Positions 57,950 through 64,000 of a stretch of 64,000 bases of DNA are shown in pieces. The translations under genes were made by a program, and so were the position numbers. Origin of the DNA: Hylemonella gracilis ATCC 19624 (GTDB lineage: Bacteria > Pseudomonadota > Gammaproteobacteria > Burkholderiales > Burkholderiaceae_C); contig NZ_AEGR01000029.1 in NCBI RefSeq assembly GCF_000211835.1, positions 62,001 to 126,000 of the forward strand, in the 5' to 3' direction. The notes beneath the pieces are model-generated. The model was not told where the DNA came from, made no database searches, and saw only the letters and a program-made list of their open reading frames with translations. The stretch's first letter is position 1. The number at the start of each line of letters is the position of its first letter.

Positions 57950-59983
57950 TCAGCGTCCGCGCAGGAAGAGCGCGTCCAGGTCCTTGAGCGTGACCTGGCG
58001 CCAAGTCGGGCGACCATGGTTGCACTGGTCCGAGCGCTCGGTGCGCTCCATGTCGCGCAGCAGCGCGTTCATTTCCGCCAGGGTGAGCTGGCGGTGGGCG
58101 CGCACCGCACCGTGGCAGGCCATGGTGCCCAGGATCTCGTTGCGGGCGCGCTCGATCACCCGCGCGCCTTCGCCGTGGGGCAACTCGGCCAGCTCGGCCA
58201 GCACGCCGCGAGCCAACTCGACCGGGTCGCCCTGGGCCAGGGTGCTGGGCACGGCCCGCACCGCCAAGGTCTTGGGCGACAGGGCACTGACTTCCATGCC
58301 CAGGCTGTTCAGCGTGTCCGCGTGGGCCTCGGCCGTGGCCACTTCCTGGGGCGTGGCGGCGAAAGGCGCCGGGATCAGCAGGGGCTGGCTGGTCAGGGTG
58401 TGCAAGTCCAGCTGCTGCTTCAGCCGTTCGTAGACGATGCGCTCGTGCGCGGCGTGCATGTCGACGATGACCAAGCCCTGCGCGTTCTCGGCCAAGATGT
58501 AGACGCCCTGCAACTGCGCCAGGGCCTTGCCCAGGGGCCAGTCCGATCCGTCCGAGCCTTCTTGCGTGGAGCTGTCTCGCATCACCGCGGATGCCTGGGC
58601 GTCCGCGCCGATCGTACCGCCCGTGCTGTACACGTCGTTCGTCATCGCCTGTGCGTCGCCGATTGGCGTGGTGCGAACCGTGGACGGTTGCCAGAGCGCG
58701 GCCAGGTCCTGAATCGGGTGGCCACGGGGGGCGTCCGCACGCGCACCGCTCCAAGGAGCCCCGTAACTCCGGGGCGCGGCTTCGCGTGCCTCGGTGTCGG
58801 AGGCGTCGAAGCGCATGGCGGGTTGTGTCCAGGCCGGTGCGGGGGGCGACAGCGTCGCGCTCAGTTGCGCGTAGGCGGGAGCAATGTCCCCACTCACGGC
58901 GGCCTGCGCGCGCGGCGCGGCGAGTGCATCCTCCAGCGCATGGCGCACCGCCTGGTGCACCTCGCGGCTGTCGCGAAAGCGCACCTCGATCTTGGTGGGG
59001 TGCACGTTCACGTCCACCCGGGTTGGGTCGATCTCGATGTGCAGGGCGTAGACCGGCTGTCGCTGGCCGTGCAGCACGTCTTCGTAGGCACTGCGGGCCG
59101 CGTGGGTCAACACCTTGTCGCGCACATAACGGCCGTTGACGTAGCTGAACTGCTGGTCGGCGCGGCTGCGCGCGGTGTCGGGCACGCCGGCCCGACCGCG
59201 CACGCGGATCGCCCTGCCGCTGGCGTCGCGGCCCCGGTAGTCCACGGCGACGGAGGCGGTGATGAAGTCCGCGCCCAGGACGTCGGCCAGCCGTTGGTCG
59301 AAGGCCCGGCTGCCTGCGGCCTCGTCAGCGTCATCTGACGTCACCGTTCCATCCTTCCCGCAGGCGCGCCATTGCTCGACCAGCTTGCCCTCGTGCCAGA
59401 TCGCGAAGCCGACTTCGGGCCGTGCCAGCGCGTGGCGCCGCACGGCGTCGATGCAGTGGGCCAGCTCAGTGGCGTCCGTCTTGAGGAATTTGCGGCGTGC
59501 GGGCGTGCTGAAAAACAGTTCCTTCACCTCGACCGTGGTGCCGGGCCCGCGCGCCGCCGGCTGGATCTCGCCCGTGCGGCCATCGAGCATGAATGCAGTG
59601 GCTTGATCCGCCGAGCGCGAGAGCAGGGTGAGTTCGGCGACCGAATTGATGGCCGCCAAGGCCTCGCCCCGAAACCCCATGGTGGCGACCGATTCCAGTT
59701 CTTGCAGGCTGGCGATCTTGCTGGTGGCGTGGCGCTTCAGAGCAATCGCCAGTTCACCGGGCGGGATGCCTCCGCCGTCGTCCTCGACCGTGATCAGGCG
59801 CACACCCCCGGCCAGCAGGCGCACGGTGATCTGGTTCGCGCCCGCGTCCAGCGCGTTGTCCACCAGCTCGCGCACCACCGAGGCCGGTCGCTCCACGACC
59901 TCGCCCGCGGCGATCTGGCTGATGAGCTCATCGGGCAGTTCGCGGATGGGGCGTCGGGGTGGGGCGGAAAGGGGGGCGTTCAC
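57950..59983 (-). CDS. mutL: DNA mismatch repair endonuclease MutL
   Basis: A 677-residue protein. The N-terminal GHKL ATPase (~1-340) has ELVDNALDAGANQI, EDDGGGIPPGELA and GFRGEALAAINSV; the C-terminal dimerisation domain contains DMHAAHERIVYE, which fits the endonuclease metal motif DxHAx2Ex4E, and the CNHGRPT motif near the C-terminus. It is therefore predicted to nick DNA, unlike E. coli MutL. The start is assigned to a GTG at 59983 (VNAPLSAPP), because the family begins shortly after and the upstream frame (to 60220) overlaps the lysR gene; no strong ribosome-binding site is visible, so the start is provisional. Confidence 0.92.
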   Translation of the reverse strand: MNAPLSAPPRRPIRELPDELISQIAAGEVVERPASVVRELVDNALDAGANQITVRLLAGGVRLITVEDDGGGIPPGELAIALKRHATSKIASLQELESVATMGFRGEALAAINSVAELTLLSRSADQATAFMLDGRTGEIQPAARGPGTTVEVKELFFSTPARRKFLKTDATELAHCIDAVRRHALARPEVGFAIWHEGKLVEQWRACGKDGTVTSDDADEAAGSRAFDQRLADVLGADFITASVAVDYRGRDASGRAIRVRGRAGVPDTARSRADQQFSYVNGRYVRDKVLTHAARSAYEDVLHGQRQPVYALHIEIDPTRVDVNVHPTKIEVRFRDSREVHQAVRHALEDALAAPRAQAAVSGDIAPAYAQLSATLSPPAPAWTQPAMRFDASDTEAREAAPRSYGAPWSGARADAPRGHPIQDLAALWQPSTVRTTPIGDAQAMTNDVYSTGGTIGADAQASAVMRDSSTQEGSDGSDWPLGKALAQLQGVYILAENAQGLVIVDMHAAHERIVYERLKQQLDLHTLTSQPLLIPAPFAATPQEVATAEAHADTLNSLGMEVSALSPKTLAVRAVPSTLAQGDPVELARGVLAELAELPHGEGARVIERARNEILGTMACHGAVRAHRQLTLAEMNALLRDMERTERSDQCNHGRPTWRQVTLKDLDALFLRGR

Positions 59984-60042
59984 CAGCGGAATTGTAGGGC
60001 GATGGGCGCGGGCAGAAGGTGCAGGTGACTGGGCAAGTGCAC

Positions 60043-60975
60043 TCAGTGCTTGCGCTGCTCGCGTTCGAAGGCGGCGGCCACGAAGTCGATCAAGGCCTGG
60101 ATGCGCACGGAGGATTTGTGCCGCTGCGCGTAGACCGCGTAGATGTCGGCGTCCGGGGTGGTCCAAGGCCGCAGCAATTGAACCAGGCGCCCGCTGCGCA
60201 GGTAGCGGGCCACATCCCATTCGGCGCGCAGCAGGATGCCCCGGCCATCCAGCGCCCAGTTGACGGCGATCTCGCCGTCGTTGGTGGTGAGGTTGCCCCG
60301 GATCTTTACCTGCTTGCCACCACCGCTGGGGGTCTTGCTTGCCTTGGGGCTGCTGAAACGCCAGACGCCATAGGCTTCGTCACCTTGGCGAATGCCGATG
60401 CAGTTGTGCCGAACCAGGTCTTCTGGTGCGCGCGGCTCGCCGTGTTTGCGCAGATACGCGGGTGAGGCGACGACGATGCGTCGGTTCGGCGCGATCAGTC
60501 GAGCGATGACGCGGGAGTCGGGCGGGTGTCCGAAGCGGAAGCAGACGTCGCAGGCGTCGTCCGTGATCGGGGGTGGGTTCACGGAGAGCTGCAGCTGGAT
60601 GTCCACTTTGGGATTGCGTTCCACGAATGCGGAGATCAGGGGAGCGATGCGGATGCGGCCGAAGCCCAGCGTCGCGTTCACGCGCAGCAGCCCCTGCGGT
60701 TCGCTCTTCGCGCCCCTGAGCTGGTGCTCCAGATCGTCGATGTCGCCCAAGATGCGGCGCGCATGCTCCAGATACACCTCGCCCTCGGGGGTGAGGCTCA
60801 TCCGTCGGGTGGTCCGATTGATCAGGGTGAGGCCCAGGCGTGCCTCCATCTGAGCCAGATGCTTGCTCACGGCGGGTGTGGTGACGCCCAGTTCGCGGGC
60901 TGCGCCGCTCAGGCTGCCCGCCAGCACGAGCGTGGAAAAGAAGCTCAGATCAGCGGGATGAACACTTTGGGGCAT
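60043..60975 (-). CDS. LysR-family transcriptional regulator of the L-tartrate module (TtdR-like)
   Basis: A 310-residue LTTR. The winged helix-turn-helix covers residues ~10-65 (FSTLVLAGSLSGAARELGVT and PAVSKHLAQMEARLGLTLIN); the periplasmic-binding-like effector domain follows. It is divergent from a Bug receptor and the tartrate dehydratase genes, with a 132-base intergenic region that contains an AT-rich repeat typical of LTTR sites. In E. coli, TtdR activates ttdAB in response to tartrate; the same role is the best guess here. The last residues are a basic tail. Confidence 0.88.
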   Translation of the reverse strand: MPQSVHPADLSFFSTLVLAGSLSGAARELGVTTPAVSKHLAQMEARLGLTLINRTTRRMSLTPEGEVYLEHARRILGDIDDLEHQLRGAKSEPQGLLRVNATLGFGRIRIAPLISAFVERNPKVDIQLQLSVNPPPITDDACDVCFRFGHPPDSRVIARLIAPNRRIVVASPAYLRKHGEPRAPEDLVRHNCIGIRQGDEAYGVWRFSSPKASKTPSGGGKQVKIRGNLTTNDGEIAVNWALDGRGILLRAEWDVARYLRSGRLVQLLRPWTTPDADIYAVYAQRHKSSVRIQALIDFVAAAFEREQRKH

Positions 60976-60988
60976 CGATGGATTGTTG

Positions 60989-61008
60989 AATATTAGTTAT
61001 CAAATATT
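60989..61008. promoter_or_regulatory. Putative LysR binding site in the tartrate divergon
   Basis: AATATT (60989-60994) and AATATT (61003-61008) flank the 8-base AGTTATCA. AATATT is self-complementary, so this is both an inverted and a direct repeat. It lies in an AT-rich island 14 bases upstream of the lysR start and ~100 bases before the Bug receptor start, where an LTTR would act both on itself and on the divergent operon. Confidence 0.55.
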
Positions 61009-61052
61009 TTACTTTCGCGGTTAATTTTTATTTCCAGCGGTTCTAGAGTTCG

Positions 61053-61082
61053 AGCCAGCCCAAAGCCTGTGAACGGCTGGCT
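61053..61082 (+). promoter_or_regulatory. 5' leader hairpin of the tartrate Bug gene
   Basis: AGCCAGCC (61053-61060) and GGCTGGCT (61075-61082) form an 8-bp perfect stem with a 14-base loop, 25 bases ahead of the Bug start. There is an A-run but no T-run after it. The role is unknown; it may stabilise the mRNA end. Confidence 0.35.
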
Positions 61083-61107
61083 TCATAAAAAACCCGAGGA
61101 GATACCC

Positions 61108-62076
61108 ATGTTGAAGTGTTTTTTCAGAGGACTGGTCGCCGTTCAACTGGCTGCCGCGTCCTTCCTGGTCGCTGCACAAGGCTGGCCCGCCAAGACCGTG
61201 ACCATCGTCGTCCCCTTTCCCCCGGGCGGGACCACGGATGTGCTGGCCCGTGCCGTGGCGAACAAGTTGTCCCCCGTGCTCGGACAACCGGTGATCGTGG
61301 ACAACAAGCCGGGTGCTGGCGCCACGCTGGGCGCGTCCTTGGTGGCCAAGGCCCCCGCCGATGGCTACACCCTGCTCATGGGCGCGGTCCATCACACGAT
61401 CGCTCAAAGCGTGTTCAGGAAGTTGCCCTATGACTTCCAGAAGGATTTCGCCCCCATCACCACCGTGGCGATCGTCCCCAATGTCCTGGTGGTGAATGCG
61501 CAGAACCCCGCCGCCAACGTGCAGGATTTGGTGACCATCGCCAAGAGTGCCGCGAACAAGCTTTCTTACGGCTCCAATGGCAATGGCACCGCGCAACACA
61601 TGATCGGCACCCAGTTCCAGCAGATCACGGGCGCGCAAATCCTGCATGTGCCCTACAAGGGCAGCGCGCCTCTGACCACCGATCTGATCAGCGGTCAAGT
61701 CGACATGTCCTTCGACACGGTCACGCCGGTCCTGCCCTTCATCAAGGAAGGCCGCCTGCGTCCACTGGCCGTGACCACGGCCAAGCGTTCCTCGGCCTTG
61801 CCCGACGTGCCCACCTTGCAGGAGGCCGGGGTGCCCGGCATCGCCATCGGCACCTGGTTCGGCCTGCTGGCCCCGGCGGGTACTCCCGCGCGTGTGGTGA
61901 CGCGACTCAACGGCGAGCTGGTCAAGATCATTCAGTCGCCCGATTTCAAGAAGCAGATGTTCGACATCGGCGCCGAGCCGGTGGGCGACAAGCCCGAGGA
62001 GATGGCGCGTCAGATCAAGGAAGAAACCGCGAAGTTCGCCAGCCTGATCAAGGCCGCGAACATCACGCTGGATTGA
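61108..62076 (+). CDS. Bug/TctC-family tripartite tricarboxylate transporter receptor
   Basis: A 322-residue periplasmic receptor with a Sec signal ([20 protein letters not shown], cleaved near VAAQG) and the family motifs [14 protein letters not shown] and [20 protein letters not shown]. The start at 61108 has GAGGAG at 61097-61102. It precedes ttdA by 28 bases and is transcribed with it, so tartrate or a related hydroxy-dicarboxylate is the likely ligand. No membrane partner is nearby. Confidence 0.9.
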   Translation: MLKCFFRGLVAVQLAAASFLVAAQGWPAKTVTIVVPFPPGGTTDVLARAVANKLSPVLGQPVIVDNKPGAGATLGASLVAKAPADGYTLLMGAVHHTIAQSVFRKLPYDFQKDFAPITTVAIVPNVLVVNAQNPAANVQDLVTIAKSAANKLSYGSNGNGTAQHMIGTQFQQITGAQILHVPYKGSAPLTTDLISGQVDMSFDTVTPVLPFIKEGRLRPLAVTTAKRSSALPDVPTLQEAGVPGIAIGTWFGLLAPAGTPARVVTRLNGELVKIIQSPDFKKQMFDIGAEPVGDKPEEMARQIKEETAKFASLIKAANITLD

Positions 62077-62104
62077 ATTTTTTTGCCCAATGCAGGAGTC
62101 TCTC

Positions 62105-63004
62105 GTGAACAAAGAAGCAGCGGTCGCTGACCTGACCCATCTCATGGCCAGATTCACGGCCTACATCGGCAAGCGCCTGCCGGTGGACGTGACGCACAAG
62201 CTGGGTGAGCTGCGCGCGCAGGAAGTGAATTTCCTGGCGAAGGAGGTCTATGAGTCCATGCGGGCGAATCAGGAAGCCGCTGACAAGCTGGACCGTCCGA
62301 GTTGCCAGGACACGGGCGTGATCCAGTACTTCCTCACCGCCGGCGCGCGCTTTCCGCTGCTGGGTGAGTTGGAGGACATCCTGCGCAACGCTACCTTGGG
62401 TGCCACCCGCGATGGCCCGCTGCGCCACAACGCGGTCGAGACCTTCGAGGAAAAGAACACGGGCACCAACACGGGCTCCAAGATTCCCTGGCTGGACTGG
62501 GACATCGTGCCCGACGACGACACGGTCACCATCGACGTCTACATGGCCGGTGGCGGCTGCACCCTGCCGGGCGCGGCCAAGGTGCTGATGCCGGGGCAGG
62601 GTTACGAGGGCGTGGCGGAGTTTGTGTTCGACGTCATCACCTCGCGCGGCGTCAACGCCTGCCCTCCGCTGCTGGTGGGTGTGGGGGTGTCGACCTCGGC
62701 CGAGACTGCCGCGCGCCTGTCGAAAAAGGCCATCCTGCGCCCCGTGACTTCGCGCAATGCCAATGACAACGCGGCCCTGATGGAAGAACTGCTGGCCGAG
62801 GGCCTCAACGAACTGGGTCTGGGTCCCCAGGGCCTGACCGGCAACGCTAGCGTGATGGGCGTGAACATCGAATCGTCGGCGCGCCATCCGTCCACCATCG
62901 GCGTCGCGGTGTCCACGGGCTGCTGGGCCCATCGCCGCGGCAAGATCAAGATCAAGTCCGACATCTCTTACGAAGTCATCTCGCACCAAGGATTCAAGCT
63001 GTGA
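62105..63004 (+). CDS. ttdA: L(+)-tartrate dehydratase subunit alpha
   Basis: A 299-residue class I fumarase-family alpha subunit that, with TtdB, dehydrates L-tartrate to oxaloacetate using an oxygen-labile [4Fe-4S] cluster. Probable cluster cysteines lie in [21 protein letters not shown] and STGCWAHRR; the pattern of the first ~140 residues and [17 protein letters not shown] closely resembles E. coli TtdA. GTG at 62105 is preferred because GGAG lies 6-9 bases upstream; ATG at 62090 would put the ribosome-binding site inside the gene. The stop overlaps the ttdB start. Confidence 0.93.
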   Translation: MNKEAAVADLTHLMARFTAYIGKRLPVDVTHKLGELRAQEVNFLAKEVYESMRANQEAADKLDRPSCQDTGVIQYFLTAGARFPLLGELEDILRNATLGATRDGPLRHNAVETFEEKNTGTNTGSKIPWLDWDIVPDDDTVTIDVYMAGGGCTLPGAAKVLMPGQGYEGVAEFVFDVITSRGVNACPPLLVGVGVSTSAETAARLSKKAILRPVTSRNANDNAALMEELLAEGLNELGLGPQGLTGNASVMGVNIESSARHPSTIGVAVSTGCWAHRRGKIKIKSDISYEVISHQGFKL

Positions 63005-63609
63005 AGAAAATCCTGACCACGCCCATCAAGGACGAGGACCTGGAGTCGCTCACTATTGGCGACGTCGTTTACCTGACAGGCACTCTGGTGACCTGCCGCG
63101 ACGTGGCGCACCGCCGCCTCATCGAACTGGGCCGCGAACTCCCCGTCGATCTCAAGGGCGGTGCCATCTTCCATGCGGGTCCCATCGTGCGCGACAAGGG
63201 CAATGGCGAGTATGAAATGGTGTCCATCGGCCCGACGACCAGCATGCGCATGGAGAAATTCGAGAAGGAGTTCATCCGGCAGACCGGCGTGAAGCTGATT
63301 GTCGGCAAGGGCGGCATGGGGCCGGAGACCCAGGAAGGCTGCGCCGAGAACAAGGCCGTGCACGCGATTTTTCCCGGCGGCTGCGCGGTGCTCGCGGCGA
63401 CCAAGGTGGAGAAGATCGAGGCGGCCGAGTGGAAAGACCTGGGCATGCCCGAGACACTGTGGGTCAACCGCGTGCGGGAGTTCGGTCCCCTGATCATTTC
63501 GATCGACACCCAGGGACGCAATCTGATCGAGGAAAACAAGAAGGTGTTCAACGAGAAGAAGAAACCGATCCTAGAGCGCATCAATGCGCAGGTGCGCTTC
63601 ATCAAGTGA
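63001..63609 (+). CDS. ttdB: L(+)-tartrate dehydratase subunit beta
   Basis: A 202-residue class I fumarase beta-subunit-type protein starting with GTG (63001), overlapping ttdA by four bases (GTGA). Segments [31 protein letters not shown] and [16 protein letters not shown] are typical of TtdB. With TtdA it forms an alpha2beta2 enzyme in the cytoplasm. Together with the Bug receptor and the LysR regulator it forms a self-contained tartrate module feeding oxaloacetate. Confidence 0.93.
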   Translation: MKKILTTPIKDEDLESLTIGDVVYLTGTLVTCRDVAHRRLIELGRELPVDLKGGAIFHAGPIVRDKGNGEYEMVSIGPTTSMRMEKFEKEFIRQTGVKLIVGKGGMGPETQEGCAENKAVHAIFPGGCAVLAATKVEKIEAAEWKDLGMPETLWVNRVREFGPLIISIDTQGRNLIEENKKVFNEKKKPILERINAQVRFIK

Positions 63610-63615
63610 GCTCCA

Positions 63616-63638
63616 GGCGTGGGTTAAATCCCCACGCC
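63616..63638 (+). terminator. Possible terminator hairpin after ttdB
   Basis: GGCGTGGG (63616-63623) and CCCACGCC (63631-63638) form an 8-bp perfect stem around TTAAATC, seven bases after the ttdB stop. There is no T-run, so it may be a 3'-end protecting or rho-assisted hairpin rather than an intrinsic terminator. Confidence 0.4.
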
Positions 63639-63678
63639 ACATCGGGATGCCGTTGCATCGCCGGGGATAATCCCAGGC

Positions 63679-64000
63679 ATGGAATTCCTCTCTTTTCTGA
63701 TCGACTTCATCCTGCATGTCGACCAGCATCTCCAAGCCTTTGTTCAAGCCTACGGTGTCTGGGTCTACGCCCTGCTGTTCTTGATCGTGTTTGTCGAGAC
63801 GGGCGTGGTCGTCATGCCCTTTTTGCCGGGGGACTCCCTGCTGTTCGTGGTGGGGGCCCTGGCGGGCGCCGGCCTGATGAGCTACCCGGTCGCCGTCGCC
63901 GTGCTGCTGGCCGCGGCGATTCTGGGGGACCAGTGCAATTACACGATCGGTCGCTGGGTGGGGCCGCGGGTTTTCCAATGGGAGAACTCGCGCTTCTTCA
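63679..64000 (+). CDS. DedA family protein, 3' end outside window
   Basis: The frame begins at ATG 63679 and is open to the right edge (107 codons seen). It starts MEFLSFLIDFILHVDQHLQA, followed by YALLFLIVFVETGVVVMPFL, PGDSLLFVVGALAGAG and ILGDQCNYTIGRWVGPRVF, the hallmark segments of DedA/VTT-domain membrane proteins (ETG, PGDSLL and GDQ..Y.IGR). DedA proteins influence membrane lipid homeostasis and proton-motive force, and some flip undecaprenyl phosphate or phospholipids. It follows the ttd module by 69 bases but is probably a separate unit. Confidence 0.88.
   Translation, partial: MEFLSFLIDFILHVDQHLQAFVQAYGVWVYALLFLIVFVETGVVVMPFLPGDSLLFVVGALAGAGLMSYPVAVAVLLAAAILGDQCNYTIGRWVGPRVFQWENSRFF

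Overview
The window is high-GC DNA with dense Gram-negative gene packing. The gene order points to a betaproteobacterium of the order Burkholderiales, most likely Comamonadaceae or a close relative. The main reasons are the secG / tRNA-Leu(GAG) / 14-gene nuo operon / DUF2818 / NUDIX arrangement, the several Bug-type (TctC) solute receptors and the rpsO-pnp layout. The genus cannot be fixed from the sequence alone.

Layout. 1-3.2 kb: the end of a cyclophilin-fold gene, then an isoquinoline/aldehyde oxidoreductase pair (2Fe-2S subunit plus Tat-exported molybdenum subunit). 3.3-19.5 kb: a large uronate/aldarate catabolic locus. A leftward operon runs uronate dehydrogenase, TRAP transporter dctP-dctQ-dctM, a glucarate-dehydratase-like enolase-superfamily enzyme, a Bug receptor, a beta-propeller lactonase and galactarate dehydratase. 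Divergent from it are a FadR-type GntR regulator, 5-keto-4-deoxyglucarate dehydratase, two Bug receptors, glucarate dehydratase and a 2,5-dioxovalerate dehydrogenase. Together they make a complete oxidative route: galacturonate/glucuronate -> aldarolactone -> galactarate/glucarate -> 5-keto-4-deoxyglucarate -> 2,5-dioxovalerate -> 2-oxoglutarate. A 19-base operator-like sequence occurs in both regulator-proximal promoter regions, in opposite orientation, covering both putative -10 elements. Tandem intrinsic terminators close the rightward unit.

19.6-32.9 kb: housekeeping genes. These are a GatB/YqeY protein, rpsU, a BaiN/HI0933-type flavoprotein, a degenerate HD-GYP protein, tsaD, an Hsp20 chaperone, an orphan ABC solute receptor, an aminotransferase, rpsO, pnp (with a strongly structured leader), a quinone oxidoreductase, tpiA and secG. 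33.1-48.0 kb: tRNA-Leu(GAG) and complete nuoA-N (respiratory complex I). 48.0-60.0 kb: DUF2818, NUDIX, DUF1178, TspO, an MsbA-like ABC exporter, CheV, an Old Yellow Enzyme, an MltC-type transglycosylase, miaA, an alpha/beta hydrolase lipoprotein and mutL. 60.0-63.6 kb: an L-tartrate module (divergent LysR regulator, Bug receptor, ttdA, ttdB). The window ends inside a DedA-family gene.

I saw no insertion sequence, prophage, CRISPR array or defence island. The most distinctive part is the uronate/aldarate locus with its paired operators, an apparently lipidated lactonase, a second divergent glucarate-dehydratase paralogue and three Bug receptors with no TctA/TctB membrane genes.
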